The position numbers and the translations under genes are program-made. Shown piece by piece: positions 8,417-16,382 of a stretch of 64,000 nt of DNA; within the stretch, counting starts at the first letter, position 1, and each line of letters starts with the position of its first letter. This DNA comes from Streptomyces monomycini (GTDB lineage: Bacteria > Actinomycetota > Actinomycetes > Streptomycetales > Streptomycetaceae): positions 124,001-188,000 of the forward strand of contig NZ_JAFIQY010000004.1 in the NCBI RefSeq assembly GCF_022271435.1, in the 5' to 3' direction. The notes below the pieces were generated by a model. That model was not told the origin of the DNA. It saw nothing but the letters and a program-made list of their open reading frames with translations, and ran no database searches.

Positions 8417-9282
8417 CAGTGCTTCACCGCCCCGGCCAGCATGCCGCCGGTGATCCGGCGCTGGATCACGGCGAAGAGCACCAGGCCGGGCAGCGTGGCG
8501 AGCAGGGCCGCCGCGGCGAGCGGGCCGAGGTCGGCGACGCCCTCGGCCCCGAGGAAGTGGGTCAGGACGACCGGCATCGTCTGCTTCTCCGGCGATTTGA
8601 GCAGGACGAGTGCGAAGAAGAACTCGTTCCACGCGGTGATGAAGGCGAACAGGCCGGTGGCGACGATGCCGGGCATCAGCAGCGGCCCGGTGACCGAGAC
8701 CAGGATGCGCAGCCGGCCCGCGCCGTCCACCGCCGCGGCCTCCTCCAGCTCCGGCGGCACGGCCCGGACGTAGCCGGTCAGCATCCACAGCGCGAACGGC
8801 AGCGACCACACCACGTACACCAGGACGAGCCCGGTCCGGGAGTCGACCAGGTGGAGGTTCTTCAGCACGAGGAAGAGCGGGATGATCACCAGGACCAGCG
8901 GGAACGCCTGGCTGACCACGACCCAGCCGGTCGCCGCCCGCGCGAAGCGGGTGCGGCGGCGCGCGAGGACGTACGCCATGGGCGTCGCCAGGGCGATCGC
9001 GACCAGCGCCGAGACCGCGGCGGCGAGCAGGCTGTTGCCGGCGGCCTGGAGCAGCGGCTGCTCGTCGAAGGCGGTACGGAAGTTGTCGAGCGTCGGCGCC
9101 CGGGGGATCCAGGTGGGGTGGATGCTGCCCAGTTCGCGGGGCGGTTTGAAGGCGGTGGAGACCAGCCAGAGGAAGGGGAACGCGAGGAAGGCGAGGTAGC
9201 AGAGGAGGGCGAGGTACTGCCCGGCCCGGCCGACGCCGCGCCGGGTGGCCAGGGGGCGCTCGGCCGACGAGAACTTCCGCAT
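8416..9282 (-). CDS. Carbohydrate ABC transporter permease (MalG type)
   Basis: This 288-residue membrane protein has six predicted helices and the permease EAA loop near residue 190 (ELEEAAAVDGAGRLRILVSV), which docks the ATPase. Its PxAxxxxNSLLAAAVSA region and C-terminal FAVIQRRITGGMLAGAVKH are typical of the CUT1 MalG subunit. ATG 9282 was chosen because it overlaps the upstream permease stop (ATGA); a GTG one codon earlier is possible. It forms the pore with the next permease. Confidence 0.93.
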   Translation of the reverse strand: MRKFSSAERPLATRRGVGRAGQYLALLCYLAFLAFPFLWLVSTAFKPPRELGSIHPTWIPRAPTLDNFRTAFDEQPLLQAAGNSLLAAAVSALVAIALATPMAYVLARRRTRFARAATGWVVVSQAFPLVLVIIPLFLVLKNLHLVDSRTGLVLVYVVWSLPFALWMLTGYVRAVPPELEEAAAVDGAGRLRILVSVTGPLLMPGIVATGLFAFITAWNEFFFALVLLKSPEKQTMPVVLTHFLGAEGVADLGPLAAAALLATLPGLVLFAVIQRRITGGMLAGAVKH

Positions 9283-10274
9283 CACTGTTCGTCCTCCCCC
9301 CTCAGCCGCCGTGACAGGTAGACGGCCAGCAGGACCGCGATGAGCGCGACCATCGCCAGCCCCATCGCGGCGGCGTAACCGAACTGCCCGTACCGGAACG
9401 CCTCCTCGTACGCGAACAGCATCGGCAGCCGGGTGCGGCCGCCCGGGCCGCCGTCGGTCAGCACGAAGACCAGCGCGAAGGAGTTGAAGTTCCAGATGAA
9501 GTTGAGCGCCGAGACGGCCAGCGCGACCGGCTTGATCGCGGGCCAGGTGACCGTACGGAACCGCCGCCAGGCTCCGGCGCCGTCCATCGCGGCGGCCTCG
9601 TGCAGCTCACGGGGGACGTTCTGGAGTCCGGCGAGGAGGGTGACAGTGGTCTGCGGCATCCCCGCCCAGACGCCCACGACGATCACGGCGAGCAGGGCGG
9701 TGGCCGTACCGCTCAGCCAGTCCCGGCCCTCGTCCGGGCCCAGCCCGAAGCTGCGCAGCGTCTCGTTCAGTACACCCGCGTCCGGGTGGTAGACCAGCCG
9801 CCACATGATGCCCACCACGACCTCGGGCATCGCCCACGGAATGATCGCCAGCGCGCGGGCCAGCCAGCGCAGCCGCAGCTCCTGGCCGAGCAGCAGCGCC
9901 AGTCCGAGGGCGAGGAAGAACTGCGGGACCGTGACGCCCAGCGCCCACACCAGCCCGACCCGGAACGAGTCCCAGAACAGGGTGTCCTGGAGCAGGTCGG
10001 AGAAATTGAGCAGGCCGACCCACCGGGTGGCCTGGGTACGCCCCGACTGCGCGTCGGTGAACGCCAGCCCGATGCCGTACAGCAGCGGGCCCACGCTCAG
10101 CACCAGGATCGGGATCAGCGCGGGCAGGATCAGGAACCACGTCCCGTGCCCGCCCCCGGCCCGCGACACCGGCCCCGCACCCGTCCCTCTCGTACGCCCC
10201 TGCCCCCGTACGGGACCGTCTCGACCCAACGCGACTCCCCGCATCCGCACACCCGGAACGGCTGTGACCACCAC
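9282..10274 (-). CDS. Carbohydrate ABC transporter permease (MalF type)
   Basis: The 330-residue (or 320-residue) membrane protein is the MalF-type partner. After an Arg/Gly-rich N-terminus come FLILPALIPILVLSVGPLLYGIGLAFTD, six hydrophobic segments, and the EAA loop ELHEAAAMDGAGAWRRFRTVTWP. The extended start is GTG 10274; ATG 10244 gives a protein ten residues shorter, and neither has a strong Shine-Dalgarno. It is the first gene of the three-gene import operon, with a candidate promoter at 10322-10350. No LacI-type regulator lies beside it. Confidence 0.92.
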   Translation of the reverse strand: MVVTAVPGVRMRGVALGRDGPVRGQGRTRGTGAGPVSRAGGGHGTWFLILPALIPILVLSVGPLLYGIGLAFTDAQSGRTQATRWVGLLNFSDLLQDTLFWDSFRVGLVWALGVTVPQFFLALGLALLLGQELRLRWLARALAIIPWAMPEVVVGIMWRLVYHPDAGVLNETLRSFGLGPDEGRDWLSGTATALLAVIVVGVWAGMPQTTVTLLAGLQNVPRELHEAAAMDGAGAWRRFRTVTWPAIKPVALAVSALNFIWNFNSFALVFVLTDGGPGGRTRLPMLFAYEEAFRYGQFGYAAAMGLAMVALIAVLLAVYLSRRLRGEDEQ

Positions 10275-10321
10275 GAACAGGCCGCGCGTCCCCGGCCGGA
10301 ACGGGCCGGACGGCCGCCGTC

Positions 10322-10350
10322 ATCGTCGTGACACCACCCGGCGCAGTCAA
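10322..10350 (-). promoter_or_regulatory. Candidate vegetative promoter for sugar-import operon
   Basis: On the minus strand TTGACT (complement of 10345-10350) is followed after 17 bp by GACGAT (complement of 10322-10327), close to the Streptomyces HrdB pattern. Transcription would begin some 40-70 nt before the candidate starts of the first permease. No transcript evidence is available. Confidence 0.4.
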
Positions 10351-10368
10351 GCACCCCACCAGAACTCC

Positions 10369-10535
10369 GCCTCCCCAGCCCCCTTCGTCCCTATCCCTTC
10401 TCCCCCCTTCCCCTCCCCCCCACTTCTCCTCTCCCTTCCCCTCCCGCCTCTCCTATCCCTCCCCCGCCCCCTCCCCGACCCTCCTGCCCCACCCCTACCT
10501 CTTCCCCGAACCGGTCCTCCCGGTCCCTCCCCACC
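10369..10535. repeat. Polypyrimidine tract upstream of APH-fold kinase
   Basis: About 165 nt are almost purely C and T on the plus strand, with runs such as ctcccttcccctcccgcctc. A shorter tract of the same kind lies just downstream of the same kinase gene at 11483-11526. There is no coding potential. Such strand asymmetry can form triplex DNA or arise by slippage. Confidence 0.7.
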
Positions 10536-10582
10536 GGGACCTGCGAGACTGATACCGATCACGCACCGCAGGAGGCGCCCCG

Positions 10583-11473
10583 ATGACCGCACCGAGCACC
10601 ACTCCGTTCACGGAGGCGCACGCCCGGGACGTCCTGGCCGCGGCCGGCCGGCCCGACGTCGCCGCCGACGCCCGGCTGCTCTCGCTCGGCGAGAACGCGG
10701 TCTTCGCCACCGACGGCGACGGCCCGGTCGTACGGGTCGGACGCAGCGCCGAACTGCTGGAGCGCGCCGAGCGGGAGCTGCGCGTCGCCGTGTGGCTGGC
10801 GGATCAGGGCGTGCCGGCCGTGCGCGCGGCCGAGCCGGCGGCCCGTCTGGTGAACGGGCACCCGGTCACCTTCTGGGAGCGGCTGCCCGACCCCGTACGC
10901 CCCGCCGAACCGGCCGACCTGGCCGCCCTGCTGCGGCTGGTGCACGCGCTGCCGGAACCGCCGTTCACCCTCCCCCGGCGTGAACTGCTGGGAGGGGTGG
11001 AACGCTGGCTGCGCCTGGCCGGCGACGCGGTCTCGGCGCGGGACGCCGAGTACCTGCGGGGCCGCCGCGACGCGTTCGCCGCTGCCGCCACCGCGCTGGA
11101 ACCGCATCTGCCGCGCGGCCCGGTCCACGGTGACGCGCTGACCCGTAATGTCCATGTGGGACCCGACGGCCCGGTGCTCGTCGACCTCGAAACCTTCTCC
11201 TCCGATCTGCGGGAACACGACCTCGTCGTGATGGCGCTCAGCCGCGACCGCTACGGCCTGCCCGCCGCGGCGTACGACACCTTCGTGCGGATCTACGGCT
11301 GGGACGTCCGGGACTGGGAGGGCTGCGCGGTACTGCGCGGCTCGCGGGAGACGGCCAGCTGCGCCTGGGTCTCACAGCACGCTCCCGGCAACCCCGCCGC
11401 CCTCAAGGAGTTCCGCCGCCGCATCGCCTCCCTGCGCGAGGGCGACACCACCGTCCGCTGGTACCCCTTCTGA
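10583..11473 (+). CDS. APH-fold small-molecule kinase
   Basis: The 296-residue protein has an aminoglycoside-phosphotransferase fold. It shows an N-lobe with SLGENAVFATDGDGPVVRVGR, a hinge FWERLPDP, the catalytic loop GPVHGDALTRNVHVG (HGD-x4-N) near residue 180, and the metal-binding VLVDLETFS. Family members phosphorylate aminoglycosides, macrolides, choline, homoserine or other hydroxyls using ATP. The substrate is not predictable, and nothing nearby suggests an antibiotic cluster. An AGGAGG lies 9 nt before the ATG. Both flanks are polypyrimidine tracts. Confidence 0.85.
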   Translation: MTAPSTTPFTEAHARDVLAAAGRPDVAADARLLSLGENAVFATDGDGPVVRVGRSAELLERAERELRVAVWLADQGVPAVRAAEPAARLVNGHPVTFWERLPDPVRPAEPADLAALLRLVHALPEPPFTLPRRELLGGVERWLRLAGDAVSARDAEYLRGRRDAFAAAATALEPHLPRGPVHGDALTRNVHVGPDGPVLVDLETFSSDLREHDLVVMALSRDRYGLPAAAYDTFVRIYGWDVRDWEGCAVLRGSRETASCAWVSQHAPGNPAALKEFRRRIASLREGDTTVRWYPF

Positions 11474-11482
11474 CGCGTCCTC

Positions 11483-11526
11483 TCCTGCCGCGCTCCCCTC
11501 CTCCCCCCGTCCTTTCCCTCCCCTTA
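11483..11526. repeat. Short polypyrimidine tract downstream of APH-fold kinase
   Basis: Another C/T-only-like stretch with few purines lies between the kinase stop and the convergent exonuclease gene. Together with 10369-10535 it brackets the kinase gene. Confidence 0.55.
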
Positions 11527-11533
11527 TGCCCCC

Positions 11534-12328
11534 TTACGCGCTACCGCGCGCGGCCGATGCCTGCCCCTGCCCGGGCAGCCCCAGATCCAGCTCCAGCTCC
11601 TCGGAGCGCTCCCGCGCCCGCTGGTACGGAATGAGCGGCCAGGCCGCCTCGACTATCGCCTCCGGGTCACCGGAGCGGCGCAGATACTTCTGGAACGACG
11701 CGGCCTGCTCGGCAGCCGCCTCCTCCTGAAGGGCGTGCAGCGCGGCGAGCGCCGTCCCGGCCACCGCCGGATACCGCTCGCCGATCCGGCGCGCCACACC
11801 GGCCGCGGCCACCGCGTCCGCGCCCGCTTCGTGCGCCGCCTCCAACGGGACGCCGTAGTGCCGGCAGAGGGCCTGGAGGGTCCGCTTGCCCTTGCGGTAG
11901 CGGTCCACGTACTTGTCCAGCACCAGCGGGTCGATGACCGGGGCAGGCTGCCGGCCGAGCCGCTCGGCCAGGGTCGGCAGGCCGTACCGTCGGCATTCGC
12001 GGTCCAGCAGCGAGAGGTCGTAGCGCGCGTTCATCACCACGAGCGGAAGGCCCGCCTCCAGCGCCGCGGCGAGCGCGGTGGCGATCTGCTCGACCCCCTC
12101 GGCCGCCGCCCGGCCGTGCGCCCGCACATGAGCGGTCGTCATCCCGTGTATGGCCGCCGCTTCCTCGGGCACCGGCACGCCGGGGTCGAGCAGCCAGGTG
12201 CTCCGCAGGGCCTCCCGGCCGTCCGCGCCCAGCCTTATCAGCGCGGCGGTGACGATACGGTCCCGCTCGACGTCCGTACCGGTGGTCTCCAAGTCGAAAC
12301 TGACGAGCAGCCCTTGATGCCAGCCCAT
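11534..12328 (-). CDS. DEDDh 3'-5' exonuclease (DnaQ-like)
   Basis: The 264-residue protein carries the proofreading exonuclease motifs. Exo I is VSFDLETTGTD near residue 12. Exo II is NARYDLSLLD near 100. Exo III is HEAGADAVAAAGVA (H-x4-D) near 165. It should degrade DNA or RNA from 3' ends using two metal ions. It is a stand-alone form, as is common in Streptomyces besides the polymerase epsilon subunit, so a role in repair or RNA turnover is likelier than replication proofreading. A GAAGGAGG precedes ATG 12328. Confidence 0.9.
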   Translation of the reverse strand: MGWHQGLLVSFDLETTGTDVERDRIVTAALIRLGADGREALRSTWLLDPGVPVPEEAAAIHGMTTAHVRAHGRAAAEGVEQIATALAAALEAGLPLVVMNARYDLSLLDRECRRYGLPTLAERLGRQPAPVIDPLVLDKYVDRYRKGKRTLQALCRHYGVPLEAAHEAGADAVAAAGVARRIGERYPAVAGTALAALHALQEEAAAEQAASFQKYLRRSGDPEAIVEAAWPLIPYQRARERSEELELDLGLPGQGQASAARGSA

Positions 12329-12459
12329 GACGGCCTCCTTCGGTGGTGCTTCCCCCGTGTTCCCCTACTCTCCCACGCGACACTGACAACGCCCCGGCTT
12401 CCGCCCGCTTCCCGGCCCTCGCCCGCTTCCCGGCGGCCGGACGCCCCGGCGGGCCGCCC

Positions 12460-13725
12460 TCACGACACCGGCCGCGAATCCGCCCACACGTTCTCGAACT
12501 CCTCCCGGTACGTCTCGAAGAGGCCGTGGTCGTCGTCCCGGTCCGGATCCTGGCGCAGCACCTCGCGGCCGCCGCCGCGCAGGACGAGGACCGGCGACTC
12601 CATGCCCCGGCTCCGCCGCAGGTACGGCTGGACGACGGCCACGCCGTCCGGGCCGTCCCCGTCCACCAGGTAGGCGGTGAAGCGGGGCGTCTCGTCGAAG
12701 ACCTGGATCTCGAAGGCGCCGGGGTCGTGCAGCCGGGCCCGTACCCGCCGCATGTGCAGGATGTTCATCTCGATGGAGCGGCTCATCTCGCCCTTCTTGA
12801 GGCCCAGTTCCCGTTCGCGGCGGCGGACCGCGCTGCTGGCGGGGTTGAGGAAGAGGAGCCGGACCCGGCAGCCGGACTCCGCGAGGCGGACCATGCGGCG
12901 TCCGGAGTAGTTCTGTACGAGGAGGTTGAGGCCGATGCCGATGGCGTCCAAGCGCCGGGCGCCCCCGAAGAGGTCCTCGGCGGGCAGCTGCCGCTGGAGG
13001 CGCACCCGGTCGGTGTGGACGCCGACGACGTCCGCGTACCGGTCGCCGACCAGGTCCTCCACCGCGTCGATGGGCAGCCGTCCGGCGGTGCGGGTGCCGA
13101 TACCGGAGCCGAGTATCTCCAGCAGCCGGGCGGAGGCCCTCTCCGCCTGGGCCAGGACGGTGCCGGTCAGGGCGCGGTTGCGGGAGACGATGTTGCGGGC
13201 CACCTCCAGCTCGTCGAGGGCCAGCTCCACCTCCCGCCGGTCGTCGAAGTACGGCTCGAAGCACGGCCAGTGCTGCACCATCAGCTCGCGCAGCTGCGGC
13301 AGGGTCAGGAAGCTGAGGATGTTGTCGTCGGCGGGGTCGAGCAGGTAGCCCTTGCGGCGGCTGACCTCGCGGACCGCGACCGCCCGCTGGACCCATTCCT
13401 GGCCGGTGGGGCCGGCCGCGGCGATGACCCATTCGTCGCCGTGCACCGGTTCGTAGACGGGCAGCAGCACGGCCGCCACGACGGCCCGCAGCCGCTGTTC
13501 GACGAGGTTCAGCCAGATGTAGGCGCGCCCGGCCCGCCGGGCGCGGGTGCGCACCTCGCTCCAGGCCTCGGCGCCCCAGTCCAGCTCCGCGCCGATCTCC
13601 ATCGGCCGGGCCAGGGACACCGCCCCGGGCGGGGCGTCGACGGAGCCGCCCTCGTGTCCCTCATGACTGTCCTGGCCGTCATGGCCGTCGTCACCAGGGG
13701 GCAACTCCAGCCCGCCCGAGCTCAC
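12460..13725 (-). CDS. SAV2148-family protein (HEPN-annotated, PLD-like C-terminus)
   Basis: This 421-residue protein matches, from memory, a conserved Streptomyces family named after SAV2148 and annotated as HEPN-domain. Around residue 60 lies an amphipathic helical block (AYIWLNLVEQRLRAVVAAVL) fitting a HEPN-like bundle. The C-terminal half, with VRLLFLNPASSAVRRRE and NILHMRR, resembles the effector-like domain found after helix-turn-helix proteins. Start GTG 13725 is favoured because GGAAGGCGG lies at proper spacing; an upstream TTG at 13821 has no such support. Molecular function is unknown. Many HEPN proteins are RNases, but I cannot identify a firm R-x4-6-H active site. Confidence 0.75.
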   Translation of the reverse strand: MSSGGLELPPGDDGHDGQDSHEGHEGGSVDAPPGAVSLARPMEIGAELDWGAEAWSEVRTRARRAGRAYIWLNLVEQRLRAVVAAVLLPVYEPVHGDEWVIAAAGPTGQEWVQRAVAVREVSRRKGYLLDPADDNILSFLTLPQLRELMVQHWPCFEPYFDDRREVELALDELEVARNIVSRNRALTGTVLAQAERASARLLEILGSGIGTRTAGRLPIDAVEDLVGDRYADVVGVHTDRVRLQRQLPAEDLFGGARRLDAIGIGLNLLVQNYSGRRMVRLAESGCRVRLLFLNPASSAVRRRERELGLKKGEMSRSIEMNILHMRRVRARLHDPGAFEIQVFDETPRFTAYLVDGDGPDGVAVVQPYLRRSRGMESPVLVLRGGGREVLRQDPDRDDDHGLFETYREEFENVWADSRPVS

Positions 13726-13827
13726 CTGCGCACCGCCTTCCGAACCCCCGTGCCAACGATCAAGGCAGACTACTGCGGGTCCGGGAGGCGGTGCAGCAGG
13801 ATGGATCGAGTCTCCGGCCAACTGCCC

Positions 13828-15204
13828 TTATTGGACGTGACCGTTGTGTCCGGAAAGCTCGGGCGGAGTGAGCGGATTCATAGCGGTGACGTCCCGGGGG
13901 GCGAGCTGGAAGCCCTGCCAGTGCACCGGCATGGGCTCCTGGTCCTCGTCCCGGGCGATGTGGTGGTATCCGATGTTGACCCACGCGATGGGGTGGCGGA
14001 GCGGCTGTCCGTTGACCCACCGGTCCACGCTGGTGCCCGCGCCGGCTCCACAGTTCGCCAGGTTGTTGCTGGCGAACTGCTCACACTTGTCGTATTCGGT
14101 GAAGAACACGTCGTGCCGGGTGAAGGCGCGTCCGGTGTACTTGCTGGACCGACCGGGGACGATCTCGTACGACCGCGGATGACCGTCCTTGTTCTTTCCG
14201 ATGTTGCTGACCACCCGCCACCAGCGGGTCGGCCCGGCGTCCCCCGCCAGTTCCTTGGTCACCGGGGTGCGGACCGTCGTGGTCTTGGGGGTCAGCCCGC
14301 CGCTCTGCGCGGTGGTCGTCGAGTCGAACTGCTCGACCCGGTTGGCCGACGAGCCGTCCAGCCCGAAGTTCAGCCGCCAGAAGACGTTGTGGCTGTGGCT
14401 GGTGGCGTAGTCCTTGGCGCCCTTGCCGATCGGCCAGCCGCGTCCGTCGCCCGCGTCGTAGTCCGCGGGCGAGAGCGTGCCGGTCGCTCCGACCTGCATG
14501 TTCATCGTGCCGTCCGCGGAGAAGCGCCACTCGACGATGTATTCGTACCACCCGGTCTTGTTGACCGTGTAGACGAGCAGGTCCTTGCCCTGGAGCTGCT
14601 GGATCTTGGTGGTCTCGCCGGGGTAGCGGCCCAGCCGGTAGGCGTGGCCGCGGGCCCGGGTGGTGACGCACAGTCCGTTGACGTTCTCGTGCTCCGGGTC
14701 CCAGGCGCCCGGCACCTTGACCGATTTGATGGTGCCGCCGGGACACTCGCCCGGATCCAGCGTCTGGAGTCCCTGGGCGAAGGCCTGCCCGGTGAGGTCG
14801 TCGTACTCGTTGCCGCCGTCGTCGTAAGGGACGTGGATCTGCGCCAGTTTCGCGCTGGTCAGCACCTGGATCGGGCGGGGCTCGCTCTTGGGCTGGTACG
14901 AGACGTTGTCCAGAACCAGTCCGGCGTACTCGTCGTAGTGCCAGCACATGCGCCAAGTGGTGCCGGCTTCGAGGGTCTGCGTGATGCTGTACGGGGTACT
15001 GCACCCTGCGGCGGTGGACGCGGGTGGAGGCGCGGCCTGGGCGGCGGACGGTCCGGTCATCAGGGCGGCCGTACCGAGCAGCAGCGGCGCGGCGAGCAGT
15101 GCGGCGCGCCGGACCCGTGCACGGTGGGTACGGACGTGGGTACGGGCAGGGACACGGGCGCGGCCGTGGCCGACGCGGGCGCGGCGGAAGGGTCTTTCGT
15201 GCAT
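13828..15204 (-). CDS. Secreted copper amine oxidase catalytic-domain protein
   Basis: The 458-residue protein has an Arg-rich N-terminus, a hydrophobic signal segment (about residues 33-58, ending AAQAA) and then only the C-terminal beta-sandwich of copper amine oxidases. Visible landmarks are the catalytic-base region IHVPYDDGGNEYDD (near 123-136), the cofactor motif GWYEY (218-222, TPQ-precursor Tyr220), copper ligands SHSH (His270, His272), and YHHIARDEDQEPMPVHW with the third His near 414. The usual Asn before the TPQ tyrosine is Trp here. N2/N3 domains are absent but seem to be encoded by the upstream gene. An AGGAGC precedes ATG 15204. It likely oxidises amines or peptidyl lysine outside the cell, if active. 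Confidence 0.8.
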   Translation of the reverse strand: MHERPFRRARVGHGRARVPARTHVRTHRARVRRAALLAAPLLLGTAALMTGPSAAQAAPPPASTAAGCSTPYSITQTLEAGTTWRMCWHYDEYAGLVLDNVSYQPKSEPRPIQVLTSAKLAQIHVPYDDGGNEYDDLTGQAFAQGLQTLDPGECPGGTIKSVKVPGAWDPEHENVNGLCVTTRARGHAYRLGRYPGETTKIQQLQGKDLLVYTVNKTGWYEYIVEWRFSADGTMNMQVGATGTLSPADYDAGDGRGWPIGKGAKDYATSHSHNVFWRLNFGLDGSSANRVEQFDSTTTAQSGGLTPKTTTVRTPVTKELAGDAGPTRWWRVVSNIGKNKDGHPRSYEIVPGRSSKYTGRAFTRHDVFFTEYDKCEQFASNNLANCGAGAGTSVDRWVNGQPLRHPIAWVNIGYHHIARDEDQEPMPVHWQGFQLAPRDVTAMNPLTPPELSGHNGHVQ

Positions 15205-15334
15205 GGAAACGCTCCTGTACGTCAGTGGGACGCGAGCTTCGGAGTACGCGGGTGCGTGGTGCTGCACGGTTCCTGCCGGGCGGCGGCCGGCCCGTGGCGG
15301 GCCGGGACGCCGTGCCGGGGCACGCGCGGGCGGC

Positions 15335-16165
15335 TCAGTCCAGCCGGCCGACCGTGCGGGCGCTCAGGTCGACCACATAGCGCCTGGTGTCGATCCACTG
15401 GCCGTCGCGCACCTTGGTGAAGAGCCGGACGCAGCGGTGCTCCCCGCAGGCGCGCAGCCTTGCCGGAGCCGGTCCCTCCGCCTCCCCCCGGTAGACGAAG
15501 CCCCGCACGGCCAGCTGGCCGGGGCCGGTCAGCTCCTTGCCGGTGGCGTGTTCGTAGTCCTCCCGCAGCCCGGCCCCCTCGGGTGCGGCGATCAGCAGCC
15601 CGGCCGCGGCCTCGCTCTCGGCCCGGTTGGGCGGCGGCTGCACACCGTGCCGGCTGTCGCTCTTCTCCACCTTCCCGGTCGTGAGGTTGACGGTCTTGGT
15701 CACGTACGCGTCGGACCGGTAGTCGTAGAACGACACGTTCGCCCGGCGCGGCGGGGCGGCGAGGCCGGTCTCGTCCGGGCCCAGCTCGGCCAGACCGGTG
15801 GTCAGCCGTTCCGGCCCCGTTCTGCCCTTGACGTCCTCGGTCGCGCTGCGGAACGTACGGGGCGTGGCGAGGGCCTGGGCCCGCGCGACCTCGTCGTCCG
15901 TCAGCGGGTCCCGGCCGACGCCCGTGCTGCCCTCCGCGGGCGCGCGCTCCACCGCTCCCGGCCGTACCTGCGACGCCTGTCCGGTTCCCGCCTCCGGTCC
16001 TTCGGCCGCGGCGGCCCGGCTCCCCCCGCCGGTCGCCCCCGCGTCCCCTGGCAGGGTCACCGCGGCCAGGGCGGCAGTACCCGCCAGCGCCACGGCCGCT
16101 CCCGCCACCAGCTTGCCCAGGTGGCGGTGCATCATCTTGCGCACTGTTCCCCCCAGCTGCCTCAT
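15335..16165 (-). CDS. Secreted protein resembling copper amine oxidase N2/N3 domains
   Basis: The 276-residue protein has a signal peptide (HRHLGKLVAGAAVALAG core) and a low-complexity Ala/Gly linker, then a domain whose pattern fits the N-terminal N2/N3 domains of copper amine oxidases. It shows LTDDEVARAQALA, FYDYRSDAYVTKTVNLTTGKVEK, HGVQPPPNRAESEAA and TRRYVVDLSARTVGRLD. It lies 130 nt upstream of the catalytic-domain gene on the same strand, so the pair may form a two-chain oxidase. ATG 16165 is used; ATG 16135 (with GGGGGG upstream) is an alternative and gives a cleaner signal peptide. The family assignment is by eye and moderately secure. Confidence 0.65.
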   Translation of the reverse strand: MRQLGGTVRKMMHRHLGKLVAGAAVALAGTAALAAVTLPGDAGATGGGSRAAAAEGPEAGTGQASQVRPGAVERAPAEGSTGVGRDPLTDDEVARAQALATPRTFRSATEDVKGRTGPERLTTGLAELGPDETGLAAPPRRANVSFYDYRSDAYVTKTVNLTTGKVEKSDSRHGVQPPPNRAESEAAAGLLIAAPEGAGLREDYEHATGKELTGPGQLAVRGFVYRGEAEGPAPARLRACGEHRCVRLFTKVRDGQWIDTRRYVVDLSARTVGRLD

Positions 16166-16382
16166 GGTGCTCAGCACATATCGGTCGTCCTGTACGACGA
16201 TCCGACTTCGCCGCGGGTTGCCCACCTTTCGGCGCAGATCGCGCGAAAAACCAGCCGTATTGGGCAGGTTGGAACACGAGACGATCGCAGCACCGTACGC
16301 AGCACACGAACACGGCGACGCATGACCGCCGTGATGCCTCAAGGCTTCGCGGCACCCATCGAGGAAGTGGAAGAGTCGACGT

